DNA of 64,000 nt from Clostridium fungisolvens (GTDB lineage: Bacteria > Bacillota > Clostridia > Clostridiales > Clostridiaceae): positions 1,116,001 to 1,180,000 of the forward strand of contig NZ_BLZR01000001.1 of the NCBI RefSeq assembly GCF_014193895.1, read 5' to 3'. Of this stretch, positions 43,716 through 52,329 are shown one piece after another. Position 1 is the first letter of the stretch, and each line of letters starts with the position of its first letter. The notes under the pieces were generated by a model. The model did no database searches. It was not told the origin of the DNA and saw nothing but the letters and a program-made list of their open reading frames with translations. A program made the translations under genes and the position numbers.

Positions 43716-44232
43716 TTAGACTGATTTCTCAATCTAACAACACAAAGGACGAATATTTAATCAGGCATATAGTTAGAAGAGGTTAAAAGTGTAATACTAC
43801 TAAGGACTTTTCTTAACGCTGATTTTGGATAGGGAGAATTAATCCTGTTAGAAAAATTTCGGCTAATCTACTAGATTCTTTGTCTTTTCAGTTAAAGTCC
43901 TTATCCAAAATCATTGATTTCATCTAGAAAGCCTTGATAACTTATAATATTTCTCCCCTTATCATAAGTTATTTTCCTGAGATAGTATAGTATATTGTAA
44001 GACAGGGGAATAAGTTCCAATAGTTACAAGCAAACTTTATATAATATTTAGAAATTTTTGATGTACAATCTATAAAGAAAATATAGTAAAATTATATCTG
44101 ATGAAGATTTCAAAGCGTGTATTTCTATTAGGTGTTATTTATAATACGATTGATGGTTATAATTTTATTTGGAGCATGTATATGCAATAATTGCAGATCT
44201 AGATGTACAATATTTCTTGGGAAATGATAGCA

Positions 44233-44332
44233 TATAGATAAACTACTTCATAATAGAATTTATCCAAATAAAGATTCGTAGAATTATCGAAATCTTTATT
44301 TGGAGTTTAATGATTGAAGTAGTTTATCTATA
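44233..44332. repeat. Palindromic ~100-bp element, copy E
   Basis: Exactly 100 bp with perfect 18-bp terminal inverted repeats (TATAGATAAACTACTTCA and its complement). The interior is also palindromic (CCAAATAAAGATT...AATCTTTATTTGG). The interior differs from copies A, C and D, so it is either a subfamily or a different element with shared ends. Confidence 0.65.
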
Positions 44333-44416
44333 ATAATGAAAATTGATTAGTAACTAAGAATATAATAGAGATATGGTATTAAACAAAATTAAATAGTAAA
44401 GAAGGAGAAGAGAAGA

Positions 44417-44608
44417 ATGGATACTGAGCAAATTAAGAGTATGGATGCTTTTATACTACTAAGCATAATAAATATGAAATTAAGGGATTTTTACAATAGT
44501 TTAGATGCCTTGTGTGAAGATATGGATTTATCTCAAGATATACTAGTTGATAGATTTCTATCTGTAGGATATACATATCACCAAGAAACTAATCAATTTA
44601 TTAGATAA
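44417..44608 (+). CDS. DUF4250-type small protein
   Basis: A 63-residue protein (MDAFILLSIINMKLRD, then FYNSLDALCEDMDLS and VGYTYHQETNQFI) that matches my memory of the DUF4250 family, common in Clostridia and of unknown function. GAAGGAG precedes the ATG. Probably cytoplasmic and helical. No operon partner is evident. Confidence 0.75.
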   Translation: MDTEQIKSMDAFILLSIINMKLRDFYNSLDALCEDMDLSQDILVDRFLSVGYTYHQETNQFIR

Positions 44609-44857
44609 CTGATGATTATTATAAAAATAAGTTGGAAGTCTATGTAGATAAAAGGCTTGTTGAAAAGCCAACGCCTGTCAAATAAAGCTATAAATTATGA
44701 TAAACATTCCAAGACTTATAGATTATGTCATAAGTTTATTAATAAATATAAGATATAATGTAAAAAAAATAATTAATATGAATAAATATGTTTCCAACAG
44801 TAATAATTTCTAATATAATAATTTATAAGTAAGATAACGTAAAGGAGATTATTCTTG

Positions 44858-44998
44858 ATGAAAAAAGGAAAATTGTTATTATTAGCTGCTGCTTCAATAA
44901 CATTAATAGCTACTTTGTTAAATGATAAAAATAGTTACAGTGAAGCTGATAGATCTGGAGCAGGAGAAACCTTAAATACAACAAAAGATAATCAATAA
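44858..44998 (+). CDS. 46-residue membrane-anchored or exported peptide
   Basis: A short ORF: basic MKKGK, a hydrophobic helix (residues 6-21), then a hydrophilic tail ending TTKDNQ. AAAGGAG (44841-44847) serves either the ATG at 44858 or the TTG at 44855. It lies 36 bp upstream of the GGDEF-EAL gene and reads in the same direction, so the two may share a transcript. No family recognised. Confidence 0.55.
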   Translation: MKKGKLLLLAAASITLIATLLNDKNSYSEADRSGAGETLNTTKDNQ

Positions 44999-45034
44999 GT
45001 TACTTATACTATACATAAATTTGGAGGTAATTAC

Positions 45035-46912
45035 TTGAAAAAGAATATATACATTTTGAGTTATGCTGTTTCGGTCATAGCAATGATAACTTTGAATATT
45101 GCAAGTCTGAGAATAGTAGGATTCGTATTTAATTTAGCAGTTATATCCTTCTTATTTATGGTGCTGTTAAAGCTAGATAAAGAAAAAAATATGCTGGTTG
45201 ATTTAAACAAACAACTTCAGGAAGAGGAAGAAAAGTATACTGTTGCGATCGAGGGCACGAGAGATATAATATTTCAATGGAATATACTTAAAGATGAAGT
45301 TCATTTCAGCGAGAAAATTAAAGAAATAGTAAGTTTTAATGGTAATAACATTATTAGCTACGAAAAAGATTGGTTATCAATAATTCATGAAGGAGATAGA
45401 ACCCTATCAAGTAAGAAATTATTAGATGCTATTGAGGATAAGAATGTTAATTATTATGAAACCGAATATAGAATAGTTGCTGAAGATGAAACCATAAAAT
45501 GGCTAAATATTAAGGCAAAGATTATAAGAGATAATACAGGAAAAGCAACATGGTTATATGGATCAATGTGTGATTTAACTGATAAAAAGGAAAAAGAGCT
45601 TAAAATTAGTTATATGAGTTACTACGATTCGGTTACAGGTCTACATAATAGGAATTACCTTAAAGTACTTATAAATAAATATCTCAAGGAAAATAAGGTG
45701 AATCAAAATAAAGCAGCATTAATCTTAATAGATTTAGATAATTTTAAGTATATAAATGATGTTTTTGGTCATGATTATGGAGATGATATATTAAAAATTA
45801 TAGCTCAGGCATTAAAAGATATTGTAAGTCGAAGAGGGGACTTATTATGCAGGTTTGGTGGAGATGAGTTTGTAATTTTTATGCAGGATATAGATGATTT
45901 AAAGGATGTTAAAGCAGTTGCAAAAGAGATAATTGATGTATTTAACAATACTAAAAATCTGATGGATGAAATGATATTTACTACAGCAAGCATAGGAATC
46001 ACAGTTTTCCCAGATGATGCTGTTGATTATAAATCCTTACTTAGAAATGCAGATGTTGCTATGTACAAAGCTAAAGGAAATGGTAAAAATATTTATCAAT
46101 TTTTTGATGATCAAATATCTCGTGAGCAAAATAGATTTTATACCTTGGAAAAAGGATTAAGAACCGCACTTGAAAAGAAGGAACTATATGTTCAATTTCA
46201 ACCTAAAGTAGTTCTTGATGATTCTAAAATAATGGGTTTTGAGGCTCTTATAAGATGGAAGAGTGAAGAGCTTGGAATGGTAAGTCCCGTAGAATTTATA
46301 CCAGTAGCTGAAAATACAAGGCTTATAATACCAATAGGATTTTTTGTAATTGAAGAAGTGTGTAAGAAGTGCAAAGATTTGCTTGAAAAAGGGCATGACG
46401 ATTTTAAGTTAGCACTTAATTTATCGGAAATACAACTTAGAGATGATAATATAATTGAGTCATTCAAAAAGTTAACTGAAAAATATAATATAGAACCAAA
46501 GTATATAGAGATTGAAATAACAGAAAGCTTGCTTATGAAATCTTTTGATAGAAATATAAAGATACTAGCTTTCCTAAAGGGGTTAGGATTTAGTATTGCA
46601 TTAGATGATTTTGGTACGGGATATTCTTCACTTAACTATCTTACCAAGCTACCTATCGATGTGCTAAAGATAGATAGAAGCTTTGTTTCTGAACTTGGTG
46701 GTAACTTAAAAAGTCAGTACATAGTAGAAAATATAATACAGCTTTCTCATAAGTTAGGTATTAAGGTTGTAGCAGAAGGTGTGGAATACAAAAATCAAGT
46801 TGATTACTTAAGAAGTATTTTCTGTGATTTTGTTCAAGGCTACTACTATAGTAAACCAGAAAACTATGAAAAGATTGTTGAGCTTATGGAAGAAAGATAT
46901 ATTGTTGCATAA
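45035..46912 (+). CDS. PAS-GGDEF-EAL cyclic-di-GMP turnover protein
   Basis: A 625-residue membrane protein. Two N-terminal helices (about 5-23 and 25-45) are followed by a coiled linker, a PAS/PAC domain (about 62-185), GGDEF (intact RFGGDEF near residue 272) and EAL (intact FEALIRW near 400, DDFGTGYSS, KIDRSFV). Both catalytic motifs are complete, so it may both make and degrade c-di-GMP, with PAS as the switch. The start is TTG at 45035, 7 bp after GGAGG. Monocistronic or with the 46-residue peptide; terminator at 46912. Confidence 0.92.
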   Translation: MKKNIYILSYAVSVIAMITLNIASLRIVGFVFNLAVISFLFMVLLKLDKEKNMLVDLNKQLQEEEEKYTVAIEGTRDIIFQWNILKDEVHFSEKIKEIVSFNGNNIISYEKDWLSIIHEGDRTLSSKKLLDAIEDKNVNYYETEYRIVAEDETIKWLNIKAKIIRDNTGKATWLYGSMCDLTDKKEKELKISYMSYYDSVTGLHNRNYLKVLINKYLKENKVNQNKAALILIDLDNFKYINDVFGHDYGDDILKIIAQALKDIVSRRGDLLCRFGGDEFVIFMQDIDDLKDVKAVAKEIIDVFNNTKNLMDEMIFTTASIGITVFPDDAVDYKSLLRNADVAMYKAKGNGKNIYQFFDDQISREQNRFYTLEKGLRTALEKKELYVQFQPKVVLDDSKIMGFEALIRWKSEELGMVSPVEFIPVAENTRLIIPIGFFVIEEVCKKCKDLLEKGHDDFKLALNLSEIQLRDDNIIESFKKLTEKYNIEPKYIEIEITESLLMKSFDRNIKILAFLKGLGFSIALDDFGTGYSSLNYLTKLPIDVLKIDRSFVSELGGNLKSQYIVENIIQLSHKLGIKVVAEGVEYKNQVDYLRSIFCDFVQGYYYSKPENYEKIVELMEERYIVA

Positions 46913-46942
46913 GGTTTAGGAATGTGATTCCTAAACTTTTTT
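46912..46942 (+). terminator. Terminator of GGDEF-EAL gene
   Basis: GTTTAGGAA and TTCCTAAAC with a 5-base loop, then TTTTTT. Confidence 0.85.
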
Positions 46943-47045
46943 CCTGTAAAGGAAAATATAAAGTTTTTAAGAAGCATTTAATTAGACGTTTTTTGAAATA
47001 AGTGCAAGCTAGGTGCGTAGAACCTTATATCAAAAGGAGGCAAAA

Positions 47046-48425
47046 ATGAAAAAAAGAATAACACTTACAGAAGGTAATATAGTTAAAACATTAATACAGC
47101 TTTCGCTACCTATAATGGGCACTTCATTTATTCAGATGGCTTACAATATGACGGACATGCTTTGGCTTGGAAATTATGGCAGTAAAGCAGTAGCTGCAGT
47201 TGGAACAGCTGGATTTTTTTCTTGGTTTGGAAATTCATTAGTGCTTATATCAAAGACTGGTGCTGAGGTGGGAGTCGCACAAGCTTTAGGGAAAAATGAA
47301 AATAGTGAAGCAAAAAAATTCATAAACAATAGTATAAGGTTAAACTTAATAATAGCTGTTTTGTATGGGGTGATACTCATCTTATTAAGAAAACCATTAA
47401 TAGATTTTTTTAAATTAGGAGATAGTGATGTTATAAATATGGCAGATATATTTTTGATAATATCAGCCTTAGGAATGGTGTTTACTTTTATTAATCCTAT
47501 CTTAACAGGAATCTTTAATGCATCAGGGGAGAGTAAGATTCCTTTTTTGATAAATACTGTAGGCTTAGTGTACAATATGGTTTTAGATCCTATACTTATA
47601 TTTGGACTAGGGCCAGTACCAGAGATGGGTGTAACCGGAGCAGCTATTTCTACAGTTACAGCCCAGATGGTGGTGACTTTACTTTTTCTTTATGCACTAA
47701 AGAATAGAAAAGATGCATTTTTAAAAATTAAATTATTTGAAAAACTCGATATAAACTCGATTAAGAAGATCCTTAGATTAGGATTACCAGTAGCATTGCA
47801 AAATGGTTTGTTCTCAATATTTGCAATGTTTATTGCTAGAATAATAGCAGTATATGGATCAACTGCAATAGCTGTTCAAAAAGTAGGAGCTCAAATAGAG
47901 GCAATATCTTGGATGACTGCAGGGGGATTATCTACTGCATTAAGTGCTTTTGTTGGACAAAACTTTGGAGCTAAAAAATGGGATAGGATATTTAAGGGCT
48001 ATTTTGCGACTATACTTCTCGCTTCAGCCATAGGTTTTTTTGCAACTATATTATTAGTTTTTGGTGGAAAGGCTATTTTTGGAGTATTTATACCGGAAAC
48101 TGAAGCTATAAGCTTAGGAAAAATGTACTTAAGAATACTTGGGTATTCACAATTGTTTATGTGTATAGAAATAACAACAAGTGGAGCATTTAATGGTTTA
48201 GGTAGAACAATATACCCTTCAATAACTAGCATAGTGTTAACTGGTGCTAGAATTCCGTTAGCAATTATTCTTTCATCTCCGGACATGCTAGGACTTAATG
48301 GAGTTTGGTGGAGTATAAGCATAAGCAGTATACTAAAGGGAATAATCCTTACTGGAATGTTTGCTGTAGTTGTATTAATTCCTAAAAGAAAGGAATTAGG
48401 AGTTTTAGAAAAACTAGTTGAATAG
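47046..48425 (+). CDS. MATE-family efflux transporter
   Basis: A 459-residue protein with twelve predicted helices in two MatE repeats (LIQLSLPIMGTSFIQMAYNM for repeat 1; IKKILRLGLPVALQNGLFS for repeat 2). It would export drugs or metabolites by Na+ or H+ antiport. The start is ATG 47046 after AAAGGAGG (47033-47040); an in-frame start at 47013 lies before that site. A T-box leader for the next gene begins right after it. Substrate unknown. Confidence 0.9.
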   Translation: MKKRITLTEGNIVKTLIQLSLPIMGTSFIQMAYNMTDMLWLGNYGSKAVAAVGTAGFFSWFGNSLVLISKTGAEVGVAQALGKNENSEAKKFINNSIRLNLIIAVLYGVILILLRKPLIDFFKLGDSDVINMADIFLIISALGMVFTFINPILTGIFNASGESKIPFLINTVGLVYNMVLDPILIFGLGPVPEMGVTGAAISTVTAQMVVTLLFLYALKNRKDAFLKIKLFEKLDINSIKKILRLGLPVALQNGLFSIFAMFIARIIAVYGSTAIAVQKVGAQIEAISWMTAGGLSTALSAFVGQNFGAKKWDRIFKGYFATILLASAIGFFATILLVFGGKAIFGVFIPETEAISLGKMYLRILGYSQLFMCIEITTSGAFNGLGRTIYPSITSIVLTGARIPLAIILSSPDMLGLNGVWWSISISSILKGIILTGMFAVVVLIPKRKELGVLEKLVE

Positions 48426-48428
48426 GTA

Positions 48429-48457
48429 TTGACATTGGCTGGAACTAGAATTATAAT
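48429..48457 (+). promoter_or_regulatory. Consensus sigma-A promoter of trpP leader
   Basis: TTGACA (48429-48434) and TATAAT (48452-48457) with a 17-bp spacer, both perfect consensus. Transcription would start near 48464, just ahead of the T-box stem I. Confidence 0.85.
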
Positions 48458-48463
48458 ATATTT

Positions 48464-48727
48464 AAATAATGAATCCTTTGATAAGGGATAGTAGCAGGAA
48501 TAAAAGTGTTACAGAAAGCTGCACTTGATGAGAAGCAGTACATGGATATCCGGTGAATGGGCCTTTGAGGAACAATACGAAATCTTTTGAAAGTAGTTGA
48601 TGTCGTGTTCTGCACGTTATAGCAGAGAAGGTATGATTGTACCTGATAATGAGAGACCTTTATTGGTAACTTAGGTGGCACCGCGGATATACTCCGTCCT
48701 ATTTTTATAGGATGGAGTTTTTTTATT
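48464..48727 (+). promoter_or_regulatory. T-box leader, tryptophan specifier
   Basis: The T-box sequence AGGTGGCACCGCGG is at 48673-48686. Stem I features include AGTAG near its 5' side, an AGAAAG bulge, and the specifier loop GTGAA-TGG-GCC, where TGG (48558-48560) is the tryptophan codon. The terminator ACTCCGTCCTAT/ATAGGATGGAGT plus T-run is at 48691-48727, and the T-box bases can form the antiterminator. Uncharged tRNA-Trp would allow read-through into trpP. The remainder up to 48867 has GGGAGGTG (about 48783) followed only by a two-codon ORF ATG-AAG-TGA. Confidence 0.93.
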
Positions 48728-48867
48728 TATCCAAAAACGTAAGTTTTAGCTACAAGTTGAACTTTAATTAGGAGCTAGGGAGGTGAATTTGATGAAGTGA
48801 AGTAATGAATATACTAATTTTAACTGCAAAGCAAATACAATAATAATAAATCAAGGGGGATTTTATA

Positions 48868-49386
48868 ATGAAAACAAGAAAAATGATAATAAACGCCATA
48901 CTTTTAGCAATTGGGGCCTTGCTTCATCAGATAACACCAGCGCTAGGATTGCCTATTCAGCCAGACTTCGCTCTTACTATGCTATTTATAATTCTAATGA
49001 TAAATGATGATTATAAGACTGCTTTTATAGCTGGAATAATCATAGGAATTTTTACCGCTATGACAACTAAGTTTCCTGGTGGACAGGTACCAAATATTAT
49101 AGATAAAATAATAACTGCAAATCTAGTTTTTCTTATACTAAAGGGTTTAAAAGGAAGAGTAAAAAATACTTTAACTATGGGGATAGTTTTACCTATAGGA
49201 ACTCTTATAAGTGGACTTATATTTTTAGAGTCAGCGTCAATTATTGTAGGATTACCAGGAAGTTTTACAGCTCTATTTATGGCAGCAGTAGTTCCAGCAA
49301 TGATATTGAATTTGATTGTTGGATTGATACTCTATAGAATAGTAGCTAGTTCATATAAAATGTATAATAGAACAGATATGATGTAA
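48868..49386 (+). CDS. trpP: Tryptophan transporter TrpP
   Basis: A 172-residue integral membrane protein with about five helices. The N-terminal GALLHQITPALGLPIQPDF and KFPGGQVPNIIDKI resemble the TrpP (YhaG) family of tryptophan uptake proteins. The tryptophan-specific T-box upstream gives independent support. AAGGGGG precedes the ATG. Monocistronic; a palindromic element begins 4 bp after the stop. Confidence 0.92.
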   Translation: MKTRKMIINAILLAIGALLHQITPALGLPIQPDFALTMLFIILMINDDYKTAFIAGIIIGIFTAMTTKFPGGQVPNIIDKIITANLVFLILKGLKGRVKNTLTMGIVLPIGTLISGLIFLESASIIVGLPGSFTALFMAAVVPAMILNLIVGLILYRIVASSYKMYNRTDMM

Positions 49387-49390
49387 TTAA

Positions 49391-49487
49391 AGATGAAACA
49401 CTTCAATCCGAAATCTATTTTCAAAACTCTTCTGGGTTCTGAGAGGAGAATTTGAAAATATAAATTTAATTATGAAGTGGTTTATCT
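49391..49487. repeat. Palindromic ~100-bp element, copy D
   Basis: Ends AGATGAAACACTTC and GAAGTGGTTTATCT. Interior CCGAAATCTATTTTCAAAACTC is almost identical to copy A. The inner stem reads CTCTTCT/AGAGGAG, whereas A and C have CTCTCAC/GTGAGAG, so pairing is kept through changes on both arms. Confidence 0.7.
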
Positions 49488-49656
49488 ATAGAATTAAATA
49501 AAAAAGTATAAAAAGATAGTCTGTGATTAAACACAAACTATCTTTTTATGCATAAGGAAGTATGTAATTTTAATATTACATTCCTGTATGATTCAAGATT
49601 TGTGAAAAGGTTTAAATGATAAGGTCAAATGAAAAGTTCAAATATAAATAGAGTAA

Positions 49657-49959
49657 TTATTCGTATTTAAACTTTACTATTATTTCTTTAATTTCACCTT
49701 TACTATTCTTTCTGATTTTAAAGTCTTTGATATCAGAAAAATCATTGCTTAACTGATAGTTTAATTCAGTTATTGTGGCTTTAGTTTTCTTAGCTAGATC
49801 GCTGTCTTCAACAACAGTAAACCTGTCTTTCTTTGTAGTTATTTCATTTTGAGTATCGTCTAAAATAACGTAATATTTGTCACCTTCGTCGATAACTAAG
49901 TACTCTTTACCTATAGTTAAAGTAGTGCATAATGTATTATTTGAACATTTTACTAACAT
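49657..49959 (-). CDS. Hypothetical 100-residue protein
   Basis: A beta-rich N-terminal half (TLTIGKEYLVIDEG, KYYVILDDTQNEITTKKDRF, like a small SH3-type barrel) and a charged C-terminus (KNSKGEIKEIIVKFKYE). AAGGAGGG lies 7 bp before the ATG, so expression is likely. No signal peptide or membrane helix. Two cysteines near the N-terminus (Cys5, Cys11). Family not recognised; phage-type proteins share the YLVIDEG-like opening. Confidence 0.6.
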   Translation of the reverse strand: MLVKCSNNTLCTTLTIGKEYLVIDEGDKYYVILDDTQNEITTKKDRFTVVEDSDLAKKTKATITELNYQLSNDFSDIKDFKIRKNSKGEIKEIIVKFKYE

Positions 49960-50289
49960 ATAGAAACCCTCCTTTTAATAGAAAATCCTCTTTACTCAAA
50001 TATATCACATAATTTTGGAATTTAATCAATTTTTTTAAGAGAAAAACCGATTTAAAAGCAAGTTTGTAGATTGTAACAAATAAGTTTTTATATACAATAA
50101 TATTATTATCAATAATTATAAAAATAACTTTATTATGATAGAATGAAGATTTATATTATAAAACTTTTGTATATATATATCTGTTTCATATAAAAACTAA
50201 ATTGATAATTAGATTACAATCAAAAGTTAGTGAAATTATCAGCTAGTTGTATAAGATAGGACTGGAGTATATAGAAGCGTTATAAAAGT

Positions 50290-50346
50290 TTAAGTTATGC
50301 ATGTTCAGTAATAGTGTAACTATCATTTTAGTATGCATAACTTAAT
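50290..50346. repeat. Second hairpin repeat family, copy 2
   Basis: TTAAGTTATGCAT (left) and ATGCATAACTTAA (right) are 13-bp inverted repeats around a loop of about 30 bp (GTTCAGTAATAGTGTAACTA...). It is the intact counterpart of 5970-6027 and lies just downstream of the deacetylase gene. Confidence 0.5.
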
Positions 50347-50372
50347 GGTTGGAAGAGTATATGAAGTTATAG

Positions 50373-51311
50373 CTAGGTTAAAGTTTCGAATTCATAACCT
50401 TTGCTTTTTAAATCATTAATTATATCAGGTAAAGCATCAGCAGTGGTATTCTTGTCTTCAGAGTCATGCATCAAAATCACTAACTTATCTTGCCCTTTAA
50501 AGGTATGTTTATATCTATCTATAAGTTCTTGCTTGGTTTTAGGGTTACCCTCAGCATCACTTGTCATGGCATTCCAATCTAGAAATATATATCCCTGTTT
50601 TTTTAGGATATGGTCAACTTCAGCAGTTTTGTTCCAAGTTCTATGACCACCAGGAAATCTAATTACTCTAGTATGAAAGTTGTCTCCTAGCACACTTTTA
50701 AGAGTTTCATTATTTTTCTCTAAATCTTCTATGAAGAACTTAGTGTCTACATCTTTTTTAGGGTATAGTTTGTCAGGATCATGACTATAAGTGTGATTTC
50801 CAATAGAATTTCCTTGCATATACTCGTCAATTAGTAGTTTTCTTGATTCTGGATGTTTATCTAACTGATTTCCAACAATAAAGAATGTAGCTTTGATACT
50901 ATTTTCATTAAGCGTTTTTAAAATTTTAGGGGTAACTTCTAAAGATGGCCCGTCATCAAATGTTAGAAAAGCTATTTTTTTACCATCAGATTTGATTTTG
51001 TTTTTCAACAAGAAATCTTGTATAATAGAGGCATCATAGCCATTTTTACCATGATTCATTGGTGGTTTTTCTAAATTATGCTCTTTAGAATTATCACTAG
51101 TATCAGTATTTATAACATGTTCTCTCTCATTAATATTACGGTCATGTGTAGGATTAATATTAACATTATTAGATACTGAAATTGCTGGAGGAGGTAATTT
51201 AGATTTATTATTGACATCATTAATGTGTAGAAAGATTATTGATATTAATGCAAATGCTATTATAAACGTTAATAAGAGATTTTTAGGTTTCAGTCTTTTT
51301 GATTTATGCAA
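50373..51311 (-). CDS. Membrane-anchored polysaccharide deacetylase
   Basis: A 312-residue protein with an N-terminal helix (about 12-27), a low-complexity linker (to about 95) and a NodB domain (ATFFIVGNQL, TFDDGPSLEVTP with metal-binding DD, IGNHTYSHDP with two His, RFPGGHRTW, FLDWNAMTSD, ILMHDSED). It is expected to deacetylate peptidoglycan (PgdA-like) and so raise lysozyme resistance. The start is TTG at 51311, 8 bp after GGAGGGA; no ATG is suitably placed. Confidence 0.88.
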   Translation of the reverse strand: MHKSKRLKPKNLLLTFIIAFALISIIFLHINDVNNKSKLPPPAISVSNNVNINPTHDRNINEREHVINTDTSDNSKEHNLEKPPMNHGKNGYDASIIQDFLLKNKIKSDGKKIAFLTFDDGPSLEVTPKILKTLNENSIKATFFIVGNQLDKHPESRKLLIDEYMQGNSIGNHTYSHDPDKLYPKKDVDTKFFIEDLEKNNETLKSVLGDNFHTRVIRFPGGHRTWNKTAEVDHILKKQGYIFLDWNAMTSDAEGNPKTKQELIDRYKHTFKGQDKLVILMHDSEDKNTTADALPDIINDLKSKGYEFETLT

Positions 51312-51676
51312 TTATTTTGTCCCTCCAATTTAATGCTTTTATTACTTCAAACTTATGTGCTGTCATAATAAAGAATGGTTGCTTAGTTTATCAAAAAAGC
51401 TTACATAACAATTATAAATGCTAAATTTAGTCATTTATTTACAAATTAATAAAAATAAATTACAAAATTAAAACAAAATTACTAAAATCAAATTTTTGAT
51501 GTTGTAACTTTTGTTACCGTTATTTTATAAGTTTTATTATACAATAAAATTGTTAAATAAATATTATAGAAGATGTAAAAAATACTTATTATACTTTAAG
51601 TAAGTGTGAAGGATAGTAAAGCTTATTCAAACTTAATAAATATACATTACACAAATTTATACGAGGTGATATTAAA
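51312..51676. promoter_or_regulatory. Divergent AT-rich intergenic region
   Basis: The 365 bp separate the deacetylase (-) from the 213-residue gene (+). I see no ORF. TTTTATTaTACAATAAAA (about 51534) is palindromic, and ACTTATTATACTTTAAGTAAGT (in parts; about 51586) is an inverted repeat. Either could belong to a promoter; no consensus pair is clear. Confidence 0.25.
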
Positions 51677-52318
51677 ATGAGTTTATTTTTAGGAAAGATA
51701 CATTATTGGTTGTTTAATAAGATAGAATGGTTTGAAGGTTTGGAAGAAAGTTTAGTTAAGTTAGCTGAACAAAAAGGAATAGATATAGAAGATTTAAGAA
51801 ATGAAATTTATGCAAAGTACGGAGCTCCTGTAGAAGATAGACCTTTAGAAGATATGATTGATACTAGCAATATTCATGGATGGCTTCAAGGTAAAATAAG
51901 TGCTGCTGAATCAAGACAGGCTGCTTGGGTTACTAAACTACTTGAAAGAGATAGTTTATTAATAAATGATATGATTCAAGTATTTTCTGAGCAAGGTAAG
52001 ATTGCAGCAGGAGAATATAAGACAGAAAAAGGTTTACCACAAACACCTGCAGAAATTTATACAGCGATGAATGATTATATATTAGAAGGAATGCCATGTG
52101 ATAGGGTAAATGAAGTTACTGCTAATAGTGAAGAAAGAATCGAATGGGTAGCTACTCAATGCATTCATCACCAATACTGGGATAGAGAAAATGGGGATGT
52201 AGGATTATTTTATAGATTAAGAGATAATTGGCTTAAAGAATTTGTAAAGGAATTAAATAGTAACTTTGAATATAAGATAACTGATAATGGAACAAGAATT
52301 ATAAAATTAGTAGGCTAG
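51677..52318 (+). CDS. Hypothetical protein paired with a hemerythrin
   Basis: A 213-residue soluble protein with no recognised family. It has an N-terminal KIHYWLFNKIEWFEG segment, a helical middle (GWLQGKISAAESRQAAW), and a conserved-looking CIHHQYWDRENGDVGLFYRL near residue 160 with Cys/His/His/Asp that could bind metal. GAGGTGAT precedes the ATG. It is 11 bp upstream of the hemerythrin-domain gene; the two form an operon, so a role in O2, NO or iron handling is a reasonable inference. Confidence 0.65.
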   Translation: MSLFLGKIHYWLFNKIEWFEGLEESLVKLAEQKGIDIEDLRNEIYAKYGAPVEDRPLEDMIDTSNIHGWLQGKISAAESRQAAWVTKLLERDSLLINDMIQVFSEQGKIAAGEYKTEKGLPQTPAEIYTAMNDYILEGMPCDRVNEVTANSEERIEWVATQCIHHQYWDRENGDVGLFYRLRDNWLKEFVKELNSNFEYKITDNGTRIIKLVG

Positions 52319-52329
52319 GATGTGATTAA

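Larger units (their letters stand above)
43635..44416. other. 782-bp non-coding region
   Basis: It holds the msrC terminator (43682-43715), an inverted repeat GATTTTGGATAGG (about 43820) with CCTTATCCAAAATC (about 43901), also AAGGACTT with AAGTCCTT, a nearby pair ATAACTTAT...ATAAGTTAT (about 43937-43974), and palindromic element E. No ORF with a ribosome binding site was found. The nested inverted repeats look like the remains of small palindromic elements or an unknown structured RNA. Confidence 0.4.

Noticed and set aside
43635..44416. T-box or other tRNA-sensing leader in the gene-free region
   Set aside because: No AGGTGGNACCGCG sequence and no adjacent amino-acid gene.
47174..47575. 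133-residue minus-strand ORF inside the MATE gene
   Set aside because: Shadow of a clear transporter gene, no ribosome binding site, no recognisable domain.
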